NCBI RefSeq assembly: GCF_019710745.1
Contig: NZ_JAHKJW010000048.1
Location: 1-62,488 of the forward strand
Reading direction: 5' to 3'
Source: Streptomyces beigongshangae
Lineage (GTDB): Bacteria > Actinomycetota > Actinomycetes > Streptomycetales > Streptomycetaceae
Length of the DNA stretch: 62,488 nt
The notes beneath the pieces were generated by a model. That model was not told the DNA's origin and ran no database searches. It saw only the letters and a program-made list of their open reading frames with translations. This document shows, one piece after another, positions 1-21,907 of the stretch (the stretch's first letter is position 1; every line of letters begins with the position of its first letter). Made by a program: the position numbers and the translations under genes.

Positions 1-2
1 CC

Positions 3-43
3 CGGCCGGGCCGGGCTCCCTCACCGGGAGCCCGGCCCGGCCG
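3..43. terminator. Strong GC hairpin at left edge, probable bidirectional terminator
   Basis: Bases 3-20 and 26-43 are perfect reverse complements (18-bp stem, loop TCACC). The stem is very GC-rich and no gene is visible within it. It probably ends a gene that lies left of the window, or acts as a second stop for the NRPS operon. Assignment as a terminator is by structure only. Confidence 0.6.
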
Positions 44-269
44 CGTGCGCGCGCCGGGCGGGGCCGGAGCGGCGGTCCGGGCAGGGCCGGAACGGGGCCG
101 GAGCGGCGGTCCGGGCGAGGCCGGAACGGGGCCGGGGCGCCCATGGCCCCCGGCGGTCCGGTGGACGCCGGGGGCCGTGCCGTGGGGACGGCGGCCCGCC
201 CTGTCACCCACCGGGTCGTCGGCACGGGGCCGCCGCCCGGAGCCGGCCCCGCCGGGCCCGGCGCACACG
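44..269. other. Intergenic stretch without a convincing gene
   Basis: Together with the hairpins at 3-43 and 270-310 this makes a gene-free region of more than 300 bases downstream of the NRPS operon. It includes a short GC-rich repetition (GGCCGGAACGGGGCCGGAGCGGCGGTCCGGGC-like units around 60-130, two imperfect copies). I see no credible start/SD combination or codon-biased frame on either strand. Confidence 0.5.
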
Positions 270-310
270 ACGGGAGGGCGGGGACGCCCGACGCGTCCCC
301 GCCCTCCCGT
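270..310 (-). terminator. Terminator of the NRPS operon
   Basis: A perfect 17-bp inverted repeat (270-286 against 294-310, loop 287-293) begins 18 bases after the stop codon of the second NRPS gene. Position and stem strength fit an intrinsic actinobacterial terminator, which usually lacks a long U-tract. Confidence 0.75.
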
Positions 311-328
311 CCGTCCGGCCCGCGGCGG

Positions 329-14095
<13,767 letters not shown>

Positions 14096-14109
<14 letters not shown>

Positions 14110-15127
14110 CGGGCACCTCCGCGGACGAGGCGGCGCGCACGGCCGCCGAGTGGGGCTCGGCCATCGCGACCGCGATCCGGCGCGGCCCGGTGAACGGCTC
14201 GCGGGCGTGCGCCGACAGCATGTTGTCCACGAGGAGGACGTCGTCCCGCTGCCAGTCGAAGCGCCGCTGCCGGGCGCGGTAGCAGGACCGCAGGTGGGCG
14301 ACGACCTCGTCGGGCACCGGTCGGCCGTCGCCGTAGTAGGTGTTGGTCGGCAGCCGCTCGTCGTCGTACATCTCACGCAGGGCGCCGCACATCTCCTCGC
14401 CCAGCGTGGTGACGTGGAAGAAGGTGAGGTGGTTGAACCAGACCGTCTCCCCGGTCACCGGGTGGCGGTGCACCGCCCGGCGGCGCGCGCGGGTCCGCAG
14501 ACCGTCCGCGGTCCACTCGGTCCCGACGCCGTTGCGGGCGCAGTACGCGTCGACCTCGGCGCGGTCGTCCGTGCCGAACGCCTGCTGCCAGGGCACGCCG
14601 AAGCCGTCGGAGAAGTTGCGCACCACCATCCAGCCCCGGGCCTCGAACTCCTCCCGGACGGACGGGTCGATCTCCTGGTACACCCGGCGGGTGTCGGCCA
14701 GCGGCGTGGCGCCCAGGGTGTCCGGCGGCCGTACGCAGTGGAAGAACAGCGTCATCGGCCAGTCCGCCTGGTAGGAGTTCTCGTTGTGGAGGAAGATCTC
14801 CTCGTCCGGCGGATAGTCGGTCGAGGTGTAGACCTGCCCCTTGATGGTGCTGCGCGGCGAGGACCGCTCCGCGTAGGACAGCGGCGCGCCGGACACCGTC
14901 CGCACCGCGGCCTCGAAGCCGTCCACGCCGCCGACGTCGAACCCGCGCAGCAGGACCGCGCCGTGTTCGAGCAGCCGGGCGCGGACGAGCGGCCGGGCGG
15001 CCGGCAGGTAGGCGGACAGGGGCGTGCCGGGGGATTCGGCCGACAGCGTCAGGGGCAGGGCGGAACTCGCGTCGCGCTCCCGGGCGCGGTCGGCCGGCGC
15101 GGTCCGGATGGAGGGGGTCGCAGTCAT
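14096..15127 (-). CDS. SyrP/TauD-like Fe(II)/2-oxoglutarate oxygenase
   Basis: 343-aa TauD/TfdA-fold enzyme. The facial triad is visible as H114-x-E116 (in LHNENSY) with distal His307 followed by GPRR for 2-oxoglutarate. H-x-E instead of H-x-D and the HNENSY..W context resemble SyrP-type hydroxylases that act on PCP-bound amino acids, so a beta-hydroxylation of an NRPS-tethered residue is the likely job. It is the first gene of the NRPS operon and overlaps the next gene by 14 bases. The ATG at 15127 was chosen over an upstream in-frame start because the extra ~47 residues are Arg/Pro-rich and unlike the family. The substrate cannot be read from sequence. Confidence 0.88.
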
Positions 15128-15318
15128 GCGCCTCAGCGTCGCCGCCGGGCCGCCGCCGCTCCGAGAGAACAACCGGCAGTCACGTCGGCAGCGTCGGCGC
15201 CGCGGTGACTGCGCCTCCTTCTCTGGGGTCCGCGGGGGCGGTTGCGGCAGGCTCGTCGGCGCCGTCACCGGTCACGTGGGGTTCGTGACGCGGCAGTTCA
15301 TCCGAGGGAGGGCCCGCC
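15128..15318. promoter_or_regulatory. Divergent promoter region of the NRPS cluster with inverted repeat
   Basis: The region separates the oxygenase/NRPS operon (minus) from the MbtH operon (plus). GCAGTCAC at 15176-15183 and GTGACTGC at 15205-15212 form an 8-bp inverted repeat with 21 bases between, a possible operator for a dimeric regulator. I see no iron-box-like 19-mer, so iron control as in siderophore clusters is not supported. Confidence 0.4.
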
Positions 15319-15537
15319 GTGGCCGAGGAAGACATCGACGAGCGTACGTACCGCGTCGTCCTCAACGACGAGGAGCAGTACTCCGTCTGGCTCGCCGACC
15401 GCGAGCTGCCGCCGGGCTGGCACGCCGAGGGCACCGAGGGCACCCGGGCCGAGTGCCTGGCCCACATCGGCACCGTCTGGACCGACATGCGGCCGCTGAG
15501 CCTGCGCCGGCAGATGGAGCGGACTGCGCACGCCTAG
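15319..15537 (+). CDS. mbtH-like: MbtH-family NRPS accessory protein
   Basis: 72-aa protein with MbtH hallmarks: EEQYSVW, LPPGWHAEG and a W-T-D-M-R-P-L-S-L-R C-terminal motif. MbtH proteins bind the N-terminal part of A domains and are needed for folding or activity of many actinobacterial NRPSs. The GTG start has GAGGGAGG about six bases upstream. It leads the plus-strand operon and faces away from the two NRPS genes it most likely serves. The usual Pro after S-x-W is Leu here, a mild deviation. Confidence 0.93.
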   Translation: MAEEDIDERTYRVVLNDEEQYSVWLADRELPPGWHAEGTEGTRAECLAHIGTVWTDMRPLSLRRQMERTAHA

Positions 15538-15570
15538 GGCCTGTCCGGACTTGGAGGCTGGGAGCCAGAG

Positions 15571-16839
15571 ATGACGAGCCCCGACACGAGGGCGCCTGCG
15601 GACCCGCCGGACGCGGTCGCCGCCGATCAGGTGGTCCCGCTGCACCGCAACCGCGACTTCCTGCTGCTGTGGAGCGGCTCGGCGGTCTCGCAACTCGGGA
15701 CCACGGCCACCACCATCGCCTACCCGCTGCTGGTGCTGGCCCTCACCGGCTCGCCGTTCGCCGCCGGACTGGCCGGATTCGTGACCCTGCTGCCCGCCCT
15801 GCTCCTGCCGCTGCCGGCCGGCGCCCTGGTGGACCGCTGGCCGCGCCGGCGGCTGATGATCTGGTGCGACGCGCTGCGCGCGCTGGGCGCGGCGGTCATC
15901 GCGACCGCCGCCGCCCTGGACGTCCTGAACCTGACGCTGGTGCTGGCGGTGGGCTTCGCGGAGGGCGCGCTCACGGTGTTCCACGGGCTCGCCGCGCACG
16001 CGGCGGTCCCGAACGTCGTACCGCGGAGCCAGCTCTCCCTGGCCCTGTCCCGCAACGAGGCGCGGGGGCGGGCCGCCGTGATGCTCGGGACACCGCTGGG
16101 CGGTGTGCTGTTCGGCGTCGGCCGGGCCGTCCCGTTCCTGGCCGACGCGCTGAGCTACCTGGTCTCGCTGACCGCGCTGCTGTTCATCCGCAAGGAGTTC
16201 GAAGCCGAGCGGTCCGAGCGCGCAGGCCGTATGGGCGAGCAGGTCCGCGAGGGTCTGGGGTGGCTCTGGCACCAGCCCTTCCTGCGCACCGCCGCCCTGC
16301 TGGTGGCCGGCAGCAACCTGATGTTCCGGGCGCTGTTCCTGGTCGCCATCGTGCTGGCCACCGACGTCGGCGCGTCCTCGGCCGGGGTGGGTCTGATGGT
16401 CGGCGTCGCGGGGGCCGGAGGCGTGCTCGGCTCGCTGTCGGCGCCGTGGTTCGCCCGCCGCCTCGGACTGGGCGCCCTGGTGATCGGGGCGAACTGGACG
16501 TGGGCGGTGCTGATGGCCGTCATCGCCCTCAGCCGCGACCCGTACACGCTCACCGCCGCCTACGCCGCGATGTGGTTCGTCGGGCCGCTGTGGAACGTGG
16601 CGATCGGCAGCCACCAGCTCGTCGTCACCCCGGACCGGCTGCGCGGCCGGGTGCTCGCGGCGATGAGCACGCTGTCCAACGGGGTGCTGCCGATCGGCTC
16701 GCTGCTGGGCGGTCTGCTGCTCGACTCGGCCGGCGCGCGGTCCGCCGCGCTGGTCCTGGCGGGCTGGATGGTGCTGATCGCCGGCGCCGCCTCCCTCGCC
16801 CGCTCCGTACGCGCCGCACCCGGCGCGCCGGAGCACTGA
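15571..16839 (+). CDS. MFS exporter, EntS-like
   Basis: 422-aa major facilitator protein with about 12 predicted membrane segments, starting after a hydrophilic ~28-residue N-terminus (FLLLWSGSAVSQLGT). The RWPRRRLMIWCD loop between segments 2 and 3 matches the MFS signature. The family includes EntS-type siderophore exporters. It lies 33 bases after the MbtH gene in the same operon, so export of the NRPS product or self-protection is the likely role. GGAG precedes the ATG. Confidence 0.88.
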   Translation: MTSPDTRAPADPPDAVAADQVVPLHRNRDFLLLWSGSAVSQLGTTATTIAYPLLVLALTGSPFAAGLAGFVTLLPALLLPLPAGALVDRWPRRRLMIWCDALRALGAAVIATAAALDVLNLTLVLAVGFAEGALTVFHGLAAHAAVPNVVPRSQLSLALSRNEARGRAAVMLGTPLGGVLFGVGRAVPFLADALSYLVSLTALLFIRKEFEAERSERAGRMGEQVREGLGWLWHQPFLRTAALLVAGSNLMFRALFLVAIVLATDVGASSAGVGLMVGVAGAGGVLGSLSAPWFARRLGLGALVIGANWTWAVLMAVIALSRDPYTLTAAYAAMWFVGPLWNVAIGSHQLVVTPDRLRGRVLAAMSTLSNGVLPIGSLLGGLLLDSAGARSAALVLAGWMVLIAGAASLARSVRAAPGAPEH

Positions 16840-16942
16840 CCCGCCGGGCCCCGGCCCGGCCACGGCTCGCCGCCCGTGCCGGACCCGGCCGGGCGACGGC
16901 CGCCGCACCACCCCCGTTCCAGTGCTGACAGGAGGAACCAGC

Positions 16943-17008
16943 GTGCTCCGCACCCTGCTCGGGCCGCGCCCCGATCCGACCGGGCGAGGCCACCGTGCCG
17001 GAACCTGA
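16943..17008 (+). CDS. 21-aa upstream ORF overlapping sbnA
   Basis: GTG at 16943 lies 7 bases after a perfect AGGAGG (16930-16935), the best ribosome site in the operon. The 21-codon frame (MLRTLLGPRPD...) ends at TGA 17006-17008, inside the sbnA start region and in another frame. It may be a translational-coupling leader that delivers ribosomes to the weaker sbnA GTG at 16995. The alternative is a frameshifted, longer sbnA N-terminus, but sbnA is already full length. Confidence 0.45.
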   Translation: MLRTLLGPRPDPTGRGHRAGT

Positions 17009-18026
17009 CGACGGGCCCGCCGGCGTTCTCGGCGCGATCGGCGGCACCCCGCTGGTCGAACTCGCCAAGCTCGCTCCCGGGCGGCATTTCACCACCTACG
17101 CCAAGCTGGAGGCGTTCAACCCCGGCGGCAGCATGAAGGACCGCTCGGCCCTGGAGATGCTGCGCGGGCTGATCCGCGGCGGCACCCTCGTACCCGGCCG
17201 CTCGGTCGTCGTCGAGTCGAGCTCCGGCAACCTCGGCATCGGACTCGCCCAGGTCTGCGCCTACTACGGGCTCCGGTTCATCTGCGTGGTGGACCCCCGC
17301 ACCAACCGGCAGAACATCGCCGTCATGCGGGCCCTGGGCGCGGAGGTCGAGGAGGTGAGCGAGTGCGACCCGGCGACCGGCGAGTACCTGCCCGTCCGGA
17401 TCCGCCGCATCGCCACGCTGGTCGCCCGCATCCCCGGCGCCTACTGGCCCAACCAGTACGCCAACCCCCTCAACCCCCGGGCGCACCGGCAGACGATGCG
17501 CGAGATCCTGGAGGCCGTGCCGGGCGGGGTCGACTACCTGTTCTGCGCGACGGGTTCCTGCGGCACGCTGCGCGGCTGCGCTGAGTACGTCCGCGACCGG
17601 CGGCTGCCGGTGACCGTGGTCGCGGTGGACGCCCGCGGGAGCGCCATCTTCGGCGGCGTGCCGATGCCGCGGCTGATCCCGGGCCACGGCGCGGCCGTAC
17701 GGCCGGCGCTCTACCGTGACGGACTCGCCGACGAGGTCGTCCATGTGACGGACCTGGACTGCGTGGTCGGCTGCCGGCGGCTCGCCGCCCGGGAGGCCGT
17801 CCTGGCGGGCGGCTCCTCCGGGGCCCTGGTGGCGGCGGTGGAGCAACTGGCCGACCGCATCCCGGCGGGCGCGCGCTGCGCGATGGTCCTGCCCGACCGC
17901 GGCGAGCGCTACCTCGACACGATCTACGACGACGCATGGGTCACCCGCCACTTCGGCGACGTGTCCCACCTGTGGAAGGAGACGAAGTTGGCGACGAATT
18001 CGGCGACGAAGGGGGCATCGTGCTGA
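16995..18026 (+). CDS. sbnA: SbnA-like N-(aminocarboxyethyl)glutamate synthase
   Basis: 343-aa fold-type II PLP enzyme of the cysteine-synthase family, with Lys48 in GGSMKDR as the PLP lysine, ESSSGNLG for phosphate/substrate binding and a GGSSGA C-terminal motif. SbnA proteins join O-phospho-L-serine and L-glutamate to N-(1-amino-1-carboxy-2-ethyl)glutamate, the precursor of Dap. The overlapping sbnB gene makes this assignment much safer than plain CysK. The GTG start is preceded by GCGAGG at 5 bases. It probably supplies Dap to the NRPS. Confidence 0.9.
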   Translation: MPEPDDGPAGVLGAIGGTPLVELAKLAPGRHFTTYAKLEAFNPGGSMKDRSALEMLRGLIRGGTLVPGRSVVVESSSGNLGIGLAQVCAYYGLRFICVVDPRTNRQNIAVMRALGAEVEEVSECDPATGEYLPVRIRRIATLVARIPGAYWPNQYANPLNPRAHRQTMREILEAVPGGVDYLFCATGSCGTLRGCAEYVRDRRLPVTVVAVDARGSAIFGGVPMPRLIPGHGAAVRPALYRDGLADEVVHVTDLDCVVGCRRLAAREAVLAGGSSGALVAAVEQLADRIPAGARCAMVLPDRGERYLDTIYDDAWVTRHFGDVSHLWKETKLATNSATKGASC

Positions 18027-19033
18027 TCCTGGGAGCCACGGAGGTCCACCAGGTCCTCGACGACGCCGAGGCCGAGGTCGTCGAGGCGGTGCGCCGCGCG
18101 TACCTGCTGCACGAACGGGGCCGTACGGCCCTGCCGCACTCGGTCTTCCTGCGCTTTCCCGACGATCCGCGCAACCGGATCATCGGACTGCCCGCCTACC
18201 TGGGTGAGGACGATCCGGTGGCGGGCATCAAGTGGATCGCCTCCTTCCCCGGCAACACCGCACACGGTCTGGAACGCGCCTCCGCCGCGATGATCCTCAA
18301 CTCCATGGCCACCGGGCAGCCGCAGGCGCTGCTGGAGGGCTCGGTGATCTCGGCGCGGCGCACCGCGGCGAGCGCCGCCCTCGCGGCGGCGACGCTGGGC
18401 TCGTCCGTTCCCGAGACCGGGGTCTCCCTGATCGGCTGCGGCGTGATCGGCTTCGAGATCCTCACCTACCTCCGGGCCGTCCTGCCCGAGCTGGCCGAGG
18501 TCACCGTGTTCGACCTCGACAGCGCCCGGGCGGAGGCGTTCGCCGCCCGCTGCCGGGCCCGCTGGCCCGGGCTGAGGACCGGGGTCGCCCCCGACTCCGG
18601 GGAGGCGCTCCGCGCCCACCGGCTGGTCTGCCTGGCGACCACCGCCGCCGCCCCGCACCTGACCACCGACGCCTGCCGGCCGGGCACCCTGGTCCTGCAC
18701 GTGTCCCTGCGCGACCTGACACCCGGCAGCATCCTCGGCGCCGTCAACGTGGTCGACGACGCGGACCACGTGTGCCGCGAGGAGACCTCCCTGCACCTGG
18801 CCGAACGGCTCGTCGGCCACCGGGACTTCATCGCCACCTCGCTCGGCGCCGTGCTGGACGCCGGACGGCCCCACCACCGCGCCGAGGACCGCGTCACCGT
18901 CTTCTCCCCGTTCGGCCTGGGCATCCTCGACCTCACCCTCGCCGGCCTGGTCCGCCGCCGGGCCGAGTCCCTGGCCCTCGGCACCCGGGTGCCGGACTTC
19001 CTGCCGGCCCCCGCGGGCGCCGCGGTGGGCTGA
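18020..19033 (+). CDS. sbnB: SbnB-like 2,3-diaminopropionate-forming dehydrogenase
   Basis: 337-aa member of the ornithine cyclodeaminase/mu-crystallin family. The Rossmann motif is IGCGVIG, and KWIASFPGN and the SxxSARRTAA segment match the substrate region of SbnB. SbnB oxidatively hydrolyses the SbnA product to L-Dap and 2-oxoglutarate with NAD+. The GTG start overlaps the sbnA stop (GTGCTGA), so translation is coupled. Last gene of the plus-strand NRPS operon. Confidence 0.9.
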   Translation: MLILGATEVHQVLDDAEAEVVEAVRRAYLLHERGRTALPHSVFLRFPDDPRNRIIGLPAYLGEDDPVAGIKWIASFPGNTAHGLERASAAMILNSMATGQPQALLEGSVISARRTAASAALAAATLGSSVPETGVSLIGCGVIGFEILTYLRAVLPELAEVTVFDLDSARAEAFAARCRARWPGLRTGVAPDSGEALRAHRLVCLATTAAAPHLTTDACRPGTLVLHVSLRDLTPGSILGAVNVVDDADHVCREETSLHLAERLVGHRDFIATSLGAVLDAGRPHHRAEDRVTVFSPFGLGILDLTLAGLVRRRAESLALGTRVPDFLPAPAGAAVG

Positions 19034-19083
19034 GCGGCGCCGGGGGCAGGGCCCGGCGGCCGGGTGGTGCCCGAAGCGCGGAC

Positions 19084-19121
19084 GGGCGCCGCCTGCGTGC
19101 GGCGGCTCCCGCGCGGCGCCC
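19084..19121. terminator. Possible terminator between sbnB and the TetR gene
   Basis: GGGCGCCG (19084-19091) pairs with CGGCGCCC (19114-19121), with a second GCCGCC/GGCGGC pairing inside. It lies between two convergent genes. Many GC-rich segments can pair, so support is modest. Confidence 0.35.
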
Positions 19122-19202
19122 GCGTCAGGCGGGCCCTTCGTCCGGCGGCGTTCGCGGCGGGCATCCGGCGGTCCGGCGGCGGCTGGCGCCGTCCGGTGCC
19201 CG

Positions 19203-19826
19203 TCACCGCCCCTCGAAGGGGCGCACCGGTCCCACCGTGACACCGAGCAGCCGCCAGCCCGCCAGCGCCCGGCGCTCGCGTTCCTCACGAGTGGGGCCGG
19301 TGACGGCCCCGGAGACCATGGCGACGGCGAGCATGAGGTCGTCCGGAGCGTCCGGAGCGCCCAGCCGGTGCCCCTCGGGCAGGCATCCGCGCACGGCGCG
19401 TTCGACTCTGCCGGACAGCTCGCGGGCGCGCACCTGGGCACGGAAGCGGCCGCTCGCCCCGTCGGCGTGCAGGAAGCCGATGAAGGCCGCCGACTGCGTC
19501 AGGTGCCAGGTCACCACCCCCAGGACCCCGGCGAGGGTCGCGCCCTCGGCGGCGGCCGCCTGCTCGACCTGGCGTACGTTCTCCCCCAGGACCGCGGCCG
19601 CGATGTCGTCCCGGTCGGGGAAGTGCCGGTACAGCACGCCCTGCCCGACGCCGGCCCGGCGCGCGATCCTGGACAGGGGAGCGTCCAGGCCGTCCGCCGC
19701 GTAGACCTCCCGGGCCGCGGCGACCAGGGCGGCCCGGTTGCCGGCGGCGGCCTTCGGCCCCCGGTTCGCGGGCCGGGCCTCGTCCACCGCGGGCCTGGCT
19801 TCGTCCACCGCGGGCTGCTGGATCAT
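19203..19826 (-). CDS. TetR-family transcriptional regulator
   Basis: 207-aa protein with an N-terminal TetR HTH (APLSRIARRAGVGQGVLYRHF, ~48-68) and a helical ligand-binding C-terminal part. The N-terminus is extended and carries a tandem duplication (AVDEARP twice), mirrored by a tandem DNA repeat near 19780-19815. It points toward sbnB and lies downstream of the Rrf2 gene in the same direction. The target is unknown; the sulfur genes and the NRPS cluster are both candidates. Confidence 0.85.
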   Translation of the reverse strand: MIQQPAVDEARPAVDEARPANRGPKAAAGNRAALVAAAREVYAADGLDAPLSRIARRAGVGQGVLYRHFPDRDDIAAAVLGENVRQVEQAAAAEGATLAGVLGVVTWHLTQSAAFIGFLHADGASGRFRAQVRARELSGRVERAVRGCLPEGHRLGAPDAPDDLMLAVAMVSGAVTGPTREERERRALAGWRLLGVTVGPVRPFEGR

Positions 19827-19854
19827 CCGGCCAGCGTAACGGCGGGGGAGGCGG

Positions 19855-20313
19855 TCAGGGGTTCGTCCATGCCTCGGGGTCCGCCGCGAGGCTCAGGACG
19901 TCGTCGGGCAGTCTGGCCGCGGCCACGTGGGCCAGGGTGACCTCGCCGAGGATCTTGCGGACGTTGGCGCGCACGGCGATCCACAACGGCAGCAGGGGCT
20001 CCGCGGGACCGCGGTAGGAGAGCTCGGGCGGGCGCACCCCCCGCACGGACACCAGGGGGCCGTCCGCCACCCGGATGACCTCCGCGATGGCGATCGAGTC
20101 GGCCGGGCGGGCGAGCCGATAGCCGCCCTTCCCGCCCCGCTGGCTGACCACGAGACCGCCCCGGCGCAGGTCGCCGAGGATGCCCTCCAGGAATTTGTGC
20201 GGGATGCCCTGTGCCGCGGCGATCGCCTCGGCCTTGAGCGAGACCTCGTCCCCTGCCGCGGCCAGCTCCAGTGCCGCCCGCACCGCGTAGTCCGCTCGCG
20301 CCGAGATCCGCAT
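19855..20313 (-). CDS. Rrf2-family regulator (CymR-like)
   Basis: 152-aa Rrf2 protein: MRISARADYAVRAALELA start, winged HTH and the GGKGGYRLARP wing. The cysteine triplet that holds Fe-S in IscR/NsrR is absent, as in CymR-type sulfur regulators. It is encoded directly after the SfnB-like gene of the sulfur operon, so it is the best candidate to bind the palindromes at 21782-21798 and 29888-29904. Start set at ATG 20313, where the conserved N-terminus begins, 10 bases after GAGGAA. Role in sulfur control is inferred from context and family. Confidence 0.85.
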   Translation of the reverse strand: MRISARADYAVRAALELAAAGDEVSLKAEAIAAAQGIPHKFLEGILGDLRRGGLVVSQRGGKGGYRLARPADSIAIAEVIRVADGPLVSVRGVRPPELSYRGPAEPLLPLWIAVRANVRKILGEVTLAHVAAARLPDDVLSLAADPEAWTNP

Positions 20314-20362
20314 GCCGCGATTATTCCTCACTGCCGTGTCCGCCCGTCACCGGCTTGCGCCG

Positions 20363-21595
20363 TCAGGCGGGAAGGGTGAAGGGCGGGTGTGCGCCGTTGA
20401 GGAAGTAGTCCCCGATCTCGCGCAGCCGGTGGGCGGCCGGTTCGCGCAGGGTGTGGGTCCGGGCGTTGCGCCAGAAGCGGTCGAAGCCGTGCCGCGTGGA
20501 AGCGGCGTCGGCGCCGGCGACCTCCAGGGCACGGGTGGTGATCTCCTGCGCGGCCCGGGAGGCCGCGGCCTCGGTCACGCTCGCGAGGACGGCGATCTCC
20601 GCGCACTCCTCGTCGTCGAGGTCCTCGCCCCGCGCGAGGCCGCGCAGCAGGGCGTCCACCGCCTGGTCGGCGAGGGCGGACGCGGCACGTGCGACGACGG
20701 CGAGTTCGCCGTACACGGTCAGCGCGTACGGCTCCTGCGGCGCCCCGCCCGGCCAGGGCTGGGGCGAGAAGGGCTGCCAGGGCGACCGCACGGCCCTTCC
20801 GTGCTCGTGGACCTCGGCCAGCAGTCCCTCGGCGATGCCCAGACAGAGCTGGGCGGAGACCAGACGCGCGGTCGGTACGGCGAGGGAGGCGAAGGGGGAC
20901 AGGACGCCCTCGTCCGGCGAGAGCGAGCCGAACACGTCGTCCGCCGCGACCGGCACGGAGTCGAACTCCACGGCGCCACCGGCTGCCAGCCGCTGGCCGA
21001 AGGTGTCCCCGCCGCCGCTCACGACACCGGGGCGGGTGGGGTCGACGAGGACGGCCAGCGGCTCGCCGGTGCCGTATCCGGCGGCCCGGACGACCAGCCG
21101 GTCGGCGACCCCGACGCCGGTGGCGTACCTCTGGTAGCCGTTCAGCAGGCAGCCGTTCGCCGCGGGGGTCAGGATGAGTGGCGGTTCGTGCGAGGCGATA
21201 CCGCCTCCCCAGCACCACCGCCCCCGCGCCGACTCCCGCTCGATCCGGGCGGCATGTGCGGGGCCGGCGAAGAAGCGAGGACTGAAGGACAGGAAGTAGT
21301 GGTGGCCCAGCAGGTGGCCGATGGCGCCGTCGGCCGCGGCGACGGTCCGGACGACCGCGTAGACCGTACGCCAGTCCGCGCCCCCTCCCCCGTGCTCGGC
21401 CGGTACCAGCAGGGTCAGCAGCCCGGACTCGCGCAGCCGTTCGACCTCGTCGAGCGGTGTCCTGCCGGCCTGCTCGCGCTCGGCCGCGTCCGTCGACAGG
21501 TCCTCCGCCATCTCACGGGCTATGTGCAGCCAGTCGACCCGCCCGGCTTCGGTGTCGGTCACCTCGTCGGTCACCTCGTCGGCCGCCACCGTCAT
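20363..21595 (-). CDS. SfnB/DszC-like FMNH2-dependent flavoprotein (acyl-CoA dehydrogenase fold)
   Basis: 410-aa acyl-CoA-dehydrogenase-fold protein with the complete N-terminal, beta and C-terminal domains (GHHYFLSFSP, the HWRNARTHTLREP-like C-terminal motif as WRNARTHTLREP). This group includes DszC and SfnB, used in sulfur acquisition from sulfones or thiophenes rather than in fatty-acid oxidation. The ATG at 21595 overlaps the stop of a 20-aa leader ORF (ATGA). It is the intact relative of the chimeric gene at 23124-23792. Cytoplasmic; likely works with a separate flavin reductase. Confidence 0.85.
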   Translation of the reverse strand: MTVAADEVTDEVTDTEAGRVDWLHIAREMAEDLSTDAAEREQAGRTPLDEVERLRESGLLTLLVPAEHGGGGADWRTVYAVVRTVAAADGAIGHLLGHHYFLSFSPRFFAGPAHAARIERESARGRWCWGGGIASHEPPLILTPAANGCLLNGYQRYATGVGVADRLVVRAAGYGTGEPLAVLVDPTRPGVVSGGGDTFGQRLAAGGAVEFDSVPVAADDVFGSLSPDEGVLSPFASLAVPTARLVSAQLCLGIAEGLLAEVHEHGRAVRSPWQPFSPQPWPGGAPQEPYALTVYGELAVVARAASALADQAVDALLRGLARGEDLDDEECAEIAVLASVTEAAASRAAQEITTRALEVAGADAASTRHGFDRFWRNARTHTLREPAAHRLREIGDYFLNGAHPPFTLPA

Positions 21596-21654
21596 GTCCG
21601 GACCCGTTTCATGCTGCGACCGCGGCTGTCGCTGCACCTCAGTGCTGTGGTCAT
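21592..21654 (-). CDS. 20-aa leader ORF of the SfnB-like gene
   Basis: ATG 21654 (MTTALRCSDSRGRS...) with GGAAG seven bases upstream; its TGA overlaps the next ATG. Small basic, Cys-containing leaders of this kind precede sulfur genes in actinobacteria. It lies between the palindromic operator/promoter and the structural gene. Too short for automatic calls, but the SD and coupling support translation. Confidence 0.55.
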   Translation of the reverse strand: MTTALRCSDSRGRSMKRVRT

Positions 21655-21781
21655 GGCGTCTTCCTTCAGGGGGCCGAGGACGACGCGGCGCCCGGCGAGG
21701 CGGCGTGGGGGGCACAGCGGTGCGCGGTGACGCGTCGGCTTCATCATCCTCACCCTCCTCTCGGGCCACCGTCAACATTTC

Positions 21782-21798
21782 CCTAGTAATCCGATAGG
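21782..21798. promoter_or_regulatory. Palindromic operator (CCTA-N9-TAGG), copy 1
   Basis: CCTAGTAATCCGATAGG lies upstream of the leader/SfnB-like gene. On the minus strand it overlaps TAGGGA, a plausible -10. A close relative, CCTAGTGAACAGGTAGG, occurs at 29888-29904 in the same position relative to another leader ORF. Likely operator for the local Rrf2 regulator or another sulfur repressor. Confidence 0.6.
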
Positions 21799-21907
21799 AA
21801 AACCAGGGGCACGGACACGCTCCGGCTGATTCGCGCCCCTGAACGGCGGATTCGCGATGCGGGCGGCCGGGAGCCCACGGCGGCTGCGCGGCTCCGGGAC
21901 GCCGTGG

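Noticed and set aside
15128..15318. Iron (DmdR/IdeR) box that would make the NRPS cluster a siderophore cluster
   Set aside because: No 19-bp TTAGGTTAGG-type palindrome found; Dap and an EntS-like exporter alone do not prove a siderophore.
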